Shown piece after piece: positions 16,789-24,774 of a stretch of 64,000 nucleotides of DNA. The notes under the pieces were generated by a model, which did not search any database, had not been told where the DNA came from, and saw only the letters and a program-made list of their open reading frames with translations. The translations under genes and the position numbers were made by a program. Every line of letters begins with the position of its first letter. The stretch's first letter is position 1. Location of the stretch: positions 930,001 through 994,000 of the forward strand of contig NZ_JASNWE010000002.1 of assembly GCF_030283145.1 (NCBI RefSeq), in the 5' to 3' direction. The DNA is from Actinomadura xylanilytica (lineage in GTDB: Bacteria; Actinomycetota; Actinomycetes; Streptosporangiales; Streptosporangiaceae).

Positions 16789-18015
16789 ATGCGCACCCAT
16801 CGGAGGATCGTGATCGCCGGCGCCTCGCTCGCCGGACTGCGCGCCGCGCAGACCCTGCGGGACGAGGGCTTCGCCGGAGAGCTGGACCTGATCGGCGCCG
16901 AACCGCACCTGCCCTACAACCGGCCGCCGCTGTCCAAGAGCGTGCTGACCGGGGACGACGACGTCGCCCTGCCGGGAGCCGACGAGATCGACGCGCGCTG
17001 GCTGGGCGGGCGCCGCGCCGTCCGGCTCGACGGCGACGCCCGCGCCGTCACGCTCGACGACGGGACCCGCCTGCCCTACGACGGCCTCGTCATCGCGACC
17101 GGCGCCCGCCCCCGCCTGCCGGCCGGCGGCTGGACGGACCTGCCCGGCGTCCACGTCCTGCGCACCATCGACGACGCGCTCGCCCTGCGGGCGGCCCTCG
17201 CCGGAGGCCCGCGCCGGGTGGTGGTGATCGGCGGCGGCTTCATCGGCGGTGAGATCGCCTCGACGGTACGGGCCCAGGGTATCGAGACCGTTCTCGTGGA
17301 CGCCGCGCCGTTCCCCATGGCCGGCGTGATCGGCGAGACCGCGGCGGGCTGGCTCGCCGGCCACCACCGGCGGAACGGCGTCGACCTGGTCTCCGGAACC
17401 CGGGTGACGACCGTGGAGCGGACGCCCGTGGACGGCGCGCCTGTGGACGGCGGGTCCGGTCATGAGGGGACGGCCCTGCGGGTGCGGCTGGACGACGGCC
17501 GCTCGCTCCCCGCCGACCTGGTCGTCGTCGGCATGGGCGTCCTGCCCAACACCGAATGGCTGGAGGGCGGCGGTGTCCGCGTCGACGACGGCGTGCTCAC
17601 CGACGCGGCGCTCTTCGCCGCCGACGGCGTCGTGGCGGCGGGCGACGTCGCCCGCTGGCCGCACGGGCTCTTCGGCGGGGAGGCGGTGCGGGTCGAGCAC
17701 TGGGCCAACGCCAACGAGCAGGGGGCCGTCGCCGCTCGCAACCTGCTGCGCGGGCCCGCCGAGGCCGAGCCGTTCACCGAGGTTCCCTCACTAGGCACGC
17801 GCGTGCACGGCGTCCGGGTCCAGTGGGCGGGCTTCCCACGCCTCGCCGATACCTCGCGGGTCGTCGCCGGGGATCCGGCGGACGGACGGTTCGCGGTGGC
17901 GTTCGGCCGCTCCGGCGTCCTGGTCGGCGGGGCCGCCGTCGGCCTGCCCAAGGAGCTGATCCGGCTGCGCCGCGCCATCGCCGCCGGGGAGCCCGTTCCG
18001 GCCCTGGCGGGCTGA
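16789..18015 (+). CDS. FAD/NAD(P)-dependent oxidoreductase (ferredoxin-reductase type) of the copper locus
   Basis: A 408-residue two-dinucleotide-domain flavoprotein. An FAD loop is seen at the start (IAGASLAGLRAAQTLR), an NAD(P) loop near residue 145 (VVVIGGGFIGGEIAS) and the second FAD motif VVAAGDVARWP. It resembles ferredoxin/rubredoxin reductases. No ferredoxin or oxygenase gene is adjacent. The copper-type palindrome upstream and the divergent copZ suggest a role in copper stress, for example metal or thiol reduction; that is inference. ATG has GAGAGGAA upstream. Confidence 0.8.
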   Translation: MRTHRRIVIAGASLAGLRAAQTLRDEGFAGELDLIGAEPHLPYNRPPLSKSVLTGDDDVALPGADEIDARWLGGRRAVRLDGDARAVTLDDGTRLPYDGLVIATGARPRLPAGGWTDLPGVHVLRTIDDALALRAALAGGPRRVVVIGGGFIGGEIASTVRAQGIETVLVDAAPFPMAGVIGETAAGWLAGHHRRNGVDLVSGTRVTTVERTPVDGAPVDGGSGHEGTALRVRLDDGRSLPADLVVVGMGVLPNTEWLEGGGVRVDDGVLTDAALFAADGVVAAGDVARWPHGLFGGEAVRVEHWANANEQGAVAARNLLRGPAEAEPFTEVPSLGTRVHGVRVQWAGFPRLADTSRVVAGDPADGRFAVAFGRSGVLVGGAAVGLPKELIRLRRAIAAGEPVPALAG

Positions 18016-18028
18016 TGTTGCGCGGAAG

Positions 18029-18179
18029 TTATCCACACCCTGCGTGACGTCCCGGACCGGCCCCGCTCCGGGGTTCTGTCGATATTTGTAGAGGTATAGC
18101 CCTCGCCAGGCCCGGCGGGGCCGGGCCTGGCGGAGTTGTACACAGGGTTTTCCACAGCTTTCCACAGGGTTGTGGACGG
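18029..18179. promoter_or_regulatory. Cluster of DnaA-box-like sequences
   Basis: Five 9-mers resemble the actinobacterial DnaA box (TTGTCCACA): TTATCCACA (18029), TTGTACACA (18136), TTTTCCACA (18148), CTTTCCACA (18158) and, inverted, TGTGGACGG (18171). The last four are 10-13 bases apart, close to one helical turn. The cluster abuts the DNA glycosylase gene. There is no dnaA, dnaN, rpmH or parA nearby, so it is not an obvious oriC. Confidence 0.55.
18104..18132. terminator. Perfect hairpin terminator
   Basis: A 13-bp perfect stem (CGCCAGGCCCGGC and its complement) with a 3-base loop lies 90 bases after the oxidoreductase stop, inside the DnaA-box cluster. Confidence 0.65.
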
Positions 18180-18202
18180 AAATCATCGCCGATACTGGGG
18201 AC

Positions 18203-19066
18203 ATGCCAGAGCTACCTGAGGTGGAGGCCCTGACCGGGTTTCTGCGGGAGCGCGCGGTGGGTCGCGTCGTCACCCGGATCGATGTTCTCGCCATCTCGGC
18301 GCTGAAGACCTACGACCCGCCGGTGACCGGCCTCGGCGGACTGACCGTCACCGGCGTCGCCCGGCACGGCAAGTTCCTCGACCTCGACGTCGACGGGCTG
18401 CACCTGGTGATCCACCTGGCCCGCGCGGGCTGGCTGCGGTGGCGCGAGGAGGTCCCGGTCAAGCCCGCCCGGCCGGGCGGCAAGAACCCGCTCGCCCTGC
18501 GCGTCCACCTCGACGACGGGTCCGGCTTCGACCTGACCGAGGCGGGCACCAAGAAGGGCCTGGCGGTCTACGTCGCCCGCGATCCCGCCGATGTCCCGGG
18601 GGTGGCGGCGCTCGGTCCCGATCCGCTCGCCGAGTCGTTCACGCCGGCCGCGCTGGGCGCGATCCTGGGCGGCAACCGCACCCGGGTCAAGGGGCTGCTG
18701 CGCGATCAGAAGGTGATCGCGGGCATCGGCAACGCCTACTCCGACGAGGTGCTGCACGTCGCAAAGATGTCCCCGTTCAAGATCGCGTCATCGCTCACCG
18801 AGGAGGACGTAGCGGTCCTGCACGAGGCGATCGTCGGCACGCTCCGCGACGCGGTCGCGCGCTCCGAGGGGCTCGCGGCGCACGACCTGAAGGGCGAGAA
18901 GAAGACCGGCCTGCGCGTGCACGGCCGGGCGGGCGAGAAGTGCCCCGTCTGCGGCGACGTCATCCGCGAGGTGGCGTTCGCCGACTCGTCGTTGCAGTAC
19001 TGCCCGACCTGCCAGACCGGCGGGAAGCCCCTCGCCGACCGCCGCATGTCGCGTCTCCTCAAGTAG
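18203..19066 (+). CDS. Fpg/Nei family DNA glycosylase-AP lyase
   Basis: A 287-residue base-excision repair enzyme. It begins MPELPEVE, where Pro2 is the Schiff-base nucleophile and Glu3 is catalytic. The helix-two-turn-helix region includes VKGLLRDQKVIAGIGNAYSDE, and the C-terminus is a Cys4 zinc finger (CPVC ... CPTC). It removes oxidised bases and nicks DNA. Whether it is Fpg (MutM) or an Nei-like branch cannot be settled by eye; the Lys in EAGTKKGL is in the usual minor-groove loop. The gene is preceded by the DnaA-box-like cluster. Confidence 0.9.
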   Translation: MPELPEVEALTGFLRERAVGRVVTRIDVLAISALKTYDPPVTGLGGLTVTGVARHGKFLDLDVDGLHLVIHLARAGWLRWREEVPVKPARPGGKNPLALRVHLDDGSGFDLTEAGTKKGLAVYVARDPADVPGVAALGPDPLAESFTPAALGAILGGNRTRVKGLLRDQKVIAGIGNAYSDEVLHVAKMSPFKIASSLTEEDVAVLHEAIVGTLRDAVARSEGLAAHDLKGEKKTGLRVHGRAGEKCPVCGDVIREVAFADSSLQYCPTCQTGGKPLADRRMSRLLK

Positions 19067-19211
19067 CCGCCCTCCTGAGGCGGCCCGCGCAGGGATGACG
19101 GGCCGGCGAGGGGCGCCGTCGGGACGGCGACAGGGCGGCGACGGAAGAGGGTCCCGGCCGTCCATGACCGAGACCCTCTGGTTGAAACGAACCGAAACGG
19201 GGACGGCTCGT

Positions 19212-19676
19212 TCAGCGGACCTTGGGGACGCCGCCGAACAGCGGGGCCAGCCCGCTCCAGCGATGCAGTTCACAGCCGTCGGCCCGGGTGAACTTGGCGT
19301 CGACCGGCTTGCCCTGCCACGTGCCCTTCACCGTGGCGGTCTCCGGGCCGCCGTAGATCTTCGTGCACATCTGGTTCTTCGGCGGCGCCGCGAACGGGGC
19401 CTTCGCCTTGGCGAGGACCGCGCACGCCTGGTCCGCCTTCGGATGGTCGCCGCCCGCCGGGGCGCAGCCGAGGGTCCAGGTCTTGGCGGGCGCCTCCGCG
19501 GAGGCCCTGACCTGGACGGTCAGCTTGTTCTCGGCCGCCGGGCTCTCCGACGGCCGGACGGACGTGGTGGCCGAGGGCCGGTCGGCTGGACCGGCGGCCT
19601 GTTCGTCGCCGCAGGCCGCCAATGACATGATCATGGCCAGGCCGGGCGTGGTGAAAAGGAGCGTCCGATACCGCAT
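19212..19676 (-). CDS. Subtilisin-inhibitor-like lipoprotein
   Basis: A 154-residue lipoprotein with lipobox LAAC (Cys22) followed by a Ser/Pro/Thr linker and a full SSI domain. Family marks are LGCAPAGGDHPKADQAC, the reactive loop MCTKIYGGP and GCELHRW at the C-terminus. By alignment to SSI, where the scissile bond follows Met in a C-P-M-V sequence, the P1 residue here is Lys106, so trypsin-like proteases are the likely targets. It is tethered to the membrane instead of secreted freely. It is divergent from the rhodanese gene. Confidence 0.88.
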   Translation of the reverse strand: MRYRTLLFTTPGLAMIMSLAACGDEQAAGPADRPSATTSVRPSESPAAENKLTVQVRASAEAPAKTWTLGCAPAGGDHPKADQACAVLAKAKAPFAAPPKNQMCTKIYGGPETATVKGTWQGKPVDAKFTRADGCELHRWSGLAPLFGGVPKVR

Positions 19677-19722
19677 AAGTGATTCGACGCGGCAGGGGTC
19701 CGCGCGGTTCCATGGGGGTGTG

Positions 19723-20061
19723 ATGAATTTCGGGGACGACGTGCCGGCGGTGGACGCCGCGGACGTTCCGCAGGACGCCTACCTGCTGGATGTGCGCGAG
19801 CAGGAGGAATGGGACGCGGGCCACGCGCCCGGGGCGGTCCACATCCCGATGAGCAGGCTCGGCGACCGCGCCGCCGAGGTGCCGCAGGACCGGGAGGTCT
19901 ACGTGATCTGCCGCTCGGGGGCACGGTCGGCGCAGGTGACGGTGGCGCTGAACCAGGCCGGCTGGCTGGCCAAGAACGTCGACGGCGGCATGAAGCGATG
20001 GGCCGAGCTCGGCCGTCCGGTGGAGAACGGCGGCGACGGCCCGCCCCCCTTCATCGCCTGA
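19723..20061 (+). CDS. Rhodanese-like sulfurtransferase
   Basis: A 112-residue single rhodanese domain. The active-site loop is CRSGARS with catalytic Cys63, and the N-terminal CH2A-type motif reads LLDVREQEEWDAGHAPGAVHIP. It would carry a persulfide on Cys63 in the cytosol. The ATG follows GGGGG at four bases; a GTG one codon earlier is also possible. It is a single gene, followed 130 bases later by the TPP riboswitch; no sulfur-metabolism gene is adjacent. Confidence 0.88.
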   Translation: MNFGDDVPAVDAADVPQDAYLLDVREQEEWDAGHAPGAVHIPMSRLGDRAAEVPQDREVYVICRSGARSAQVTVALNQAGWLAKNVDGGMKRWAELGRPVENGGDGPPPFIA

Positions 20062-20187
20062 CGTCCGGCGAGGCGGGGCCGGCGGGCCGGACGTCCGCCG
20101 CAGCGGGGCCGGCGGGCCGGGTGCCGACCGCGGCCAGGCCGCGATTTGCCGTGCGTTGTACGATCGGTGCCGACCGACTATCCGCGG

Positions 20188-20273
20188 GAGCTCGTGCCGA
20201 ACGGGCTGAGAGGGCGATCTTCAAGGCGTCGCCGACCGCATGAACCTGTCCGGGTAATGCCGGCGTAGGGAGT
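20188..20273 (+). promoter_or_regulatory. TPP (THI-element) riboswitch
   Basis: The conserved THI-box elements are present in order: CTGAGA at 20206-20211, then TGAACCTG-TCCGGGTAATGCCGGCGTAGGGA at 20241-20270. The final GGGA overlaps the likely ribosome binding site, and GGGAGTGTGTCCC can fold into a small hairpin just before the ATG. This points to translational control of the permease by thiamine pyrophosphate. Confidence 0.93.
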
Positions 20274-20280
20274 GTGTCCC

Positions 20281-21618
20281 ATGTCGTCCGCTGTGAAGCC
20301 GCGCCCTCAGGACGAGGTCCCCTACACCCTCGACGAGCCCGCACCGAAGGTGCTCGGCTTCTGGGACCAGGGGGCGTTCTGGGCCAATCTCGGGGTCAGC
20401 CTGTTCGCGTTCTCCGGCGCCTACACCGTGCTGGCGCCGGACGGCGCGGGCCGGCCGACGCTGTCGATCGCCGCCGGGATCGTCGCGATGGCCGTCGGCA
20501 CCGTGCTCGGCGGGCTGATGCTGGGGCTGGCCGCCGCGCCCGGCGCGCGCACCGGGCAGCCCGCGATGGTGCTGCTGCGCGGGCTGTTCGGCGCGCGGCT
20601 GTCGTACGTGCCGACCGTGTTCAACATCGCGCAGCTCATCGGCTGGGGGACGTTCGAGCTGATCGTCATCGCCGACGCGGCCCGCGCGCTGTGGGACGGC
20701 GTCCCGCGCTGGTCGTACGTGGTCGCGGCCGGGGTGCTCACCACCGTGCTGACGATCTGGCCGCTCGGCTCGGTCCGGATGCTGCGCCGGTACGTGACGG
20801 TGGCGGTGATGATCGCGCTGGTCTACTTCTACGTGCAGCTCCTGCGTGAGCCGCTGCCCGACCTGACCGAGGGCTCGTGGGGCGGGTTCTGGCTCGGCGC
20901 CGACGCCGCGCTCGCGGTGTCGATCTCGTGGGTGCCGGTCGCCGCCGACTACACCCGGCACGCGCGCAGCGCCCGCGGGGCGTTCGGCGCCGCCGCGATC
21001 GGCTACTCGGTCACCCAGATCGTCGCCTATGTCCTCGGGCTGCTGGCGCTGGCGCTGGTGGCGGGCGACAGCGGCCGGATCTACGATCCGTTCCTGCACG
21101 TCGCGCTCGGCGCGGCGTTGTTCGCGGTGTTCGTGCTGCGCGAGGCCGACCAGTCGTTCGCCAACGTCTACTCGACCGCCGTCTCGATCCAGAACCTGTT
21201 CCCGCGCGCCGACCGCCGGGTGCTGTCGATCGGGCTCGGCACGGGGATCACCGTGCTGGCGCTGCTGCTCGACATCGGCGACTACGCCGGGTTCCTGTCG
21301 CTCATCGGATCGGTGTTCGTGCCGATGCTGGGCGTGCTGGCCGCCGACTTCTTCCTCGGCCGGGGGCGGGACGGGCGCTGGGACAGCTCGCGCGCCGCGC
21401 CGTCCCGGTGGGGGATGATCATCGCCTGGGTGATCGGTGTGGTCGCCTACCAGTTGATCAACCCGGGCACGGTGAGCCGGTGGGCGGGGTTCTGGACCGG
21501 CGTCCAGGACGCGCTGCGGTTCACCCCGCAGAGCTGGATGAGCGCCTCGCTGCTGTCGTTCCTGGTCGCGGGGCTGGCTGCCGTCCTGATCGGCCGGGTG
21601 CGGGGCGCCGCGCGCTGA
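20281..21618 (+). CDS. cytX: NCS1-family permease, CytX-type (HMP transporter)
   Basis: A 445-residue, about 12-helix membrane transporter of the nucleobase:cation symporter-1 family. The N-terminal FWANLGVSLFAFSGAYTVLA and SWVPVAADYTRHAR segments are family hallmarks. Because a TPP riboswitch controls it, it is most likely the thiamine-pyrimidine (HMP) permease CytX and not a cytosine or allantoin carrier; that part is inference from regulation. It would work together with TenA in salvage. Start is the ATG directly after the riboswitch hairpin. A downstream partner gene is absent. Confidence 0.85.
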   Translation: MSSAVKPRPQDEVPYTLDEPAPKVLGFWDQGAFWANLGVSLFAFSGAYTVLAPDGAGRPTLSIAAGIVAMAVGTVLGGLMLGLAAAPGARTGQPAMVLLRGLFGARLSYVPTVFNIAQLIGWGTFELIVIADAARALWDGVPRWSYVVAAGVLTTVLTIWPLGSVRMLRRYVTVAVMIALVYFYVQLLREPLPDLTEGSWGGFWLGADAALAVSISWVPVAADYTRHARSARGAFGAAAIGYSVTQIVAYVLGLLALALVAGDSGRIYDPFLHVALGAALFAVFVLREADQSFANVYSTAVSIQNLFPRADRRVLSIGLGTGITVLALLLDIGDYAGFLSLIGSVFVPMLGVLAADFFLGRGRDGRWDSSRAAPSRWGMIIAWVIGVVAYQLINPGTVSRWAGFWTGVQDALRFTPQSWMSASLLSFLVAGLAAVLIGRVRGAAR

Positions 21619-21711
21619 TGTGGCGTTCCTCCGGCGGCGGGCGCCGCGCGGTGGAAACCTTTCGGTGGCCGTTGACCAGCGCCGTTCGGGATGCGATGGC
21701 ACGATTGCCTC

Positions 21712-23646
21712 GTGCAGTACCACGCCCACGACCCGATCGCCCGCGCCGTCATCCAGAGCGCGGCCGACGCGATCGTGGCCGTCGACCACCACTACCGCGT
21801 CACCGTGTGGAACCCGGCGGCCGAGCGGATGTTCGGCTGGACGGCCGCCGAGATGCTGGGCCGGGTGCCGCCGATCGTGCCGGACGAGCTCCAGGCCGAG
21901 CACAACGCGGTGCAGGAACGGCTGCTCACTCGCCGTCCGGGTGAGGGCGGCGAAGCGGCCGAGGGCACCGGGACCGGTACGGGCGGCGCGGGCGGTACGG
22001 GCGACGGCGGGCAGATCTCGATCGCGACCCGCCGGTTCCACCGCGACGGGCGCCTCATCGACGTGCGCATCGACACCAGCCTGCTGAAGGATCCGGGCGG
22101 CGCGCTGCTCGGCTGGGTCGGGGTCTACCACCCGGTCGAGGAGGACGAGGGCGTCCAGCACCACATGGCCGAGCGGGCCCGCCTGGTGCGCCGCCTCAAC
22201 GACATCATCGCCGACCTCAACGCCGAGCTCGACCTGGCCGTCGTGCTCGACCGGATCACCGGCGCGCTGATCGAGCTGACCGGCGCCGACGCGGCCGGGT
22301 TCGTTCGGATCGAGGGCGACCGGCTCCGCCTGGTCAGCATGACGGGACTGCCCGAGCACATGCGCGGCAGCAGCGCCGAGCTGCGCCCGAGCCTGGTCGG
22401 GGAGCTGCTGCGGTCCGGGAAGACAGTGAAGCTCGCCACCGGCGAGCGGCGGCTGGGCGACCTGATCTGGTCCGAGCTGCCCGGCCTGCACACCGTCGCG
22501 CTCGGCCTGTCCTACTTGCAGAACAGGCCGTACGGCGCGCTCTACGCGCTGTTCTCGGGCCGCCGGATCGGGCACACCGAGCTCGAACTGCTGGAACTGC
22601 TCGCCGGGCACGCCGGGGTCGCGGTCGGCAACGCCGTCGCGTACGCCGAGGTCGTCCGGCAGCGCGCGCACGAGCGCGCTGTGATCGACTCCAGCGCGGA
22701 CGGCATCGCGGTGCTGGGCCGCGACCGGGTCGTCCTCCAGTGGAACCCCGCCGCGCACGCGCTCACCGGGGTCCCGGCGGAGGAGGCGATCGGGCGCGAG
22801 CTGCCGTTCGACATGCCCGCGCTCGGCGAGATGCTCACCGTCGAGCTGCCGTCCGGGATCTGGCTGAACGTGCTGGCCGCCGAGATCGAGGAGACCGGCG
22901 AGCTGGTGGTCGACTTCCGCGACGTGTCCGAGGCCAAGGCGCTGGAGGAGGCCAAGGACCTGTTCCTGGCCACCACCAGCCACGAGCTGCGCACCCCGAT
23001 CACCGTGGTGCAGGGTTTCGCGAGCACGCTGGTCAACCGGTGGGACGAGCTGGCCGACGGCGACCGCCGCGCCGCCGTGGCCACCATCGCCGAGCGGGCC
23101 CAGTCGCTCGGCCGGCTCGTCGAGCACCTGCTGCTGGGCTCGCGCGCCGGCGCCGACGAACTGGCCGTGACGGTCGAGACGTTCGACCTGGCCCGGCTGC
23201 TGGAGGGCGTGGTCGGCGGGTTCCGGTCGCTGTCGCCGGTGCACCGGGTCGAGCTGGAGATCGCGCCGGGCCTGCCGCCCGCGCGCGGTGACGCGATGGC
23301 CACCGACATCGTGCTCGGGCAGCTCCTGGAGAACGCGTTCAAGTACTCGCCGGACGGCGGGACGGTCCGCGTGCGCGCCTGCCTCGAGGGCCGCGACCTG
23401 GTGGTCACGGTGGTGGACGAGGGCGTCGGGATCGCCCCCGGTGACCACGAGCGGATCTTCGAGCGGTTCGTCCAGGGCGAGGCCGGCGACCGGCGCCGCT
23501 TCGGCGGCATCGGGCTCGGGCTCTACATCGTCAAGCGGCTGACCGAGGCGCAGGGCGGCAGCATCAGCGCCCGCCCGGCGGACCCCCCGTCCGCCCGCGC
23601 GGGCGGCGGAACCTGCATGCGGCTGGTCCTCGAACGCGCGAGCTGA
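21712..23646 (+). CDS. PAS-GAF-PAS sensor histidine kinase
   Basis: A soluble hybrid sensor of about 644 residues. Order: PAS (about 5-130, AADAIVAVDHHYRVTVWNPA), GAF (about 160-315), second PAS (about 320-400), HisKA with TTSHELRTPI (phospho-acceptor His about 424) and HATPase_c with NAFKYSPDGG, DEGVGI and GIGLGLYIVKRL. No membrane helix is seen, so it senses a cytoplasmic signal, perhaps light, redox or a ligand through PAS/GAF. No response regulator is adjacent, so it is an orphan kinase. The GTG start gives a natural PAS beginning; an ATG seven codons upstream is the alternative. Confidence 0.88.
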   Translation: MQYHAHDPIARAVIQSAADAIVAVDHHYRVTVWNPAAERMFGWTAAEMLGRVPPIVPDELQAEHNAVQERLLTRRPGEGGEAAEGTGTGTGGAGGTGDGGQISIATRRFHRDGRLIDVRIDTSLLKDPGGALLGWVGVYHPVEEDEGVQHHMAERARLVRRLNDIIADLNAELDLAVVLDRITGALIELTGADAAGFVRIEGDRLRLVSMTGLPEHMRGSSAELRPSLVGELLRSGKTVKLATGERRLGDLIWSELPGLHTVALGLSYLQNRPYGALYALFSGRRIGHTELELLELLAGHAGVAVGNAVAYAEVVRQRAHERAVIDSSADGIAVLGRDRVVLQWNPAAHALTGVPAEEAIGRELPFDMPALGEMLTVELPSGIWLNVLAAEIEETGELVVDFRDVSEAKALEEAKDLFLATTSHELRTPITVVQGFASTLVNRWDELADGDRRAAVATIAERAQSLGRLVEHLLLGSRAGADELAVTVETFDLARLLEGVVGGFRSLSPVHRVELEIAPGLPPARGDAMATDIVLGQLLENAFKYSPDGGTVRVRACLEGRDLVVTVVDEGVGIAPGDHERIFERFVQGEAGDRRRFGGIGLGLYIVKRLTEAQGGSISARPADPPSARAGGGTCMRLVLERAS

Positions 23647-24069
23647 GACCGTCCGGCCGTTTCTGGACGGGATGGGGCGGGTGATGCGGCGGGGACGCGG
23701 GGTGACCGTCCCGGGCCGAGGCCGGAACCGGCCAAACCGAGGGCCGGTACGGTGTGTTTACGTGATCTTGACAGGAGTGCGGGCGTGACCCTGCGGAAAA
23801 GTACGGTGCCGCGGGGGTGTGACGGACGAAACGTGCGCGTGAGGAGTAATCCGCCGTTGGCTGGATAGATCCTTTGTTGTTCGCCGTTGGTGACGAGGTT
23901 CCGTTACGGGCCACGGGCAGGGGGTGACCGCCGTGACCGGAGGGTCGGTCGCTCGTTGTGCGAGTGGCAAACTGTTTTGTCCAGGTTTCCGGATGGCTCC
24001 TTCAGGGCATTTCGGTCGTACCGGAACAACGGTGACGGGACTCGGTCGAGCAGCCGGGAGCATGAGGAG
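23647..24069. other. Long intergenic region, no confident gene
   Basis: Between the kinase and the RsbW-like gene there is more AT than in the surroundings and in-frame sequence upstream of the next gene that could be an N-terminal extension (back to a TTG/GTG near 23887). I see no terminator with a T-run, no RNA motif and no clear promoter consensus. Confidence 0.4.
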
Positions 24070-24618
24070 GTGAGGGCGTCGAGCGTCGTACTGCTGCCAC
24101 ACGCACCGTCCAGCGTCGCGGTCGCCCGCAAGCGCCTCAGCTCGGAGCTGGTCGCCTCCGGGGTGTTCGAATCCGTCGTCGACGACGCCAGCGTCATCAT
24201 CAGCGAGCTCCTCAGCAACGCCCTGCGGCACGCCAGGCCGCTGCCCTCCGGGCAGATCCGGGTGTCCTGGACGCGCCGCGACGACCTGCTCGAGGTCGAG
24301 GTCAGTGACGGCGGCGCGATGACCGAGCCGCGCCGCGGGCCGGGCACCCTGTCGTCCCTCGGCGGACGCGGGCTCGGCATCGTCGAGGCGCTCTCCGAGG
24401 GCTGGGGGGTCCGGCACGACAACGGCTCCACCACGGTCTGGGCCGTGCTGCGCGCCCCGCACCTCGCGGGCGCGAACGGGTCGATGCCGCCGAGCGCTGC
24501 GCACGCCGTGCTGCCGGAGGCGGGCGGGCCGACCGGTCCGGCCGAGGTGCCCGACGCCGACCTCTGCGGCGGCACCCGGCGCGGAGCCGCCTCCTCGACC
24601 CGGGCCTACCCCGCCTAG
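24070..24618 (+). CDS. RsbW/SpoIIAB-like ATP-binding protein (anti-sigma kinase fold)
   Basis: A HATPase_c protein of about 182 residues from the GTG used. The N box is ISELLSNALRHA, the G1 box VSDGG and the G2 box GGRGLGIVEALSEGWGV. Actinomycetes carry many such proteins, which can act as anti-sigma factor/kinases that phosphorylate STAS-domain antagonists. A STAS protein is encoded 6 kb downstream, but no direct link is shown. The C-terminal tail after residue 140 is low complexity. The start is uncertain: the AGGAGG motif overlaps this GTG, and the frame is open another 60 codons upstream. Confidence 0.7.
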   Translation: MRASSVVLLPHAPSSVAVARKRLSSELVASGVFESVVDDASVIISELLSNALRHARPLPSGQIRVSWTRRDDLLEVEVSDGGAMTEPRRGPGTLSSLGGRGLGIVEALSEGWGVRHDNGSTTVWAVLRAPHLAGANGSMPPSAAHAVLPEAGGPTGPAEVPDADLCGGTRRGAASSTRAYPA

Positions 24619-24650
24619 ATTCAGCACCGTCCGACCTTGTATGGTCCTCC

Positions 24651-24740
24651 TCAAGCTCGGGCGCTGTCGTGCCCCCGTCGACACCGCCCGAGCTATCCAC
24701 TTCGCGGCCCCCGGGCGCCCAAAAGCGCCCGGGGGCTTTC
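24651..24740 (+). ncRNA. 6C-like actinobacterial small RNA
   Basis: A first hairpin has a perfect 10-bp stem (AGCTCGGGCG with CGCCCGAGCT), a C-C mismatch, a TGTCG/CGACA extension and a C-rich loop (TGCCCCCGT). A second, terminator-like hairpin follows (GCCCCCGGGCGC stem). Two C-rich hairpins in about 90 bases match what I recall of the actinobacterial 6C RNA (B11 in mycobacteria). A TTGTATGGT extended -10 ends a few bases before the first stem. The family call is by eye. Confidence 0.55.
24707..24740. terminator. Intrinsic terminator, end of the small RNA
   Basis: A 12-bp perfect stem GCCCCCGGGCGC with loop CCAAAA is followed by TTTCG. It can also serve the convergent arginine deiminase gene. 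Confidence 0.75.
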
Positions 24741-24774
24741 GCGTTCCCGGCTCTTGGAAGAGTGTTTTCGCAGG

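Noticed and set aside
18029..18179. Chromosomal origin of replication
   Set aside because: There are DnaA-box-like words, but no dnaA, dnaN, rpmH or AT-rich unwinding element; treated as a regulatory or titration cluster.
20221..23448. Minus-strand open frame of over 1000 codons
   Set aside because: It is antisense to the permease and histidine kinase; composition and codon use show a shadow frame.
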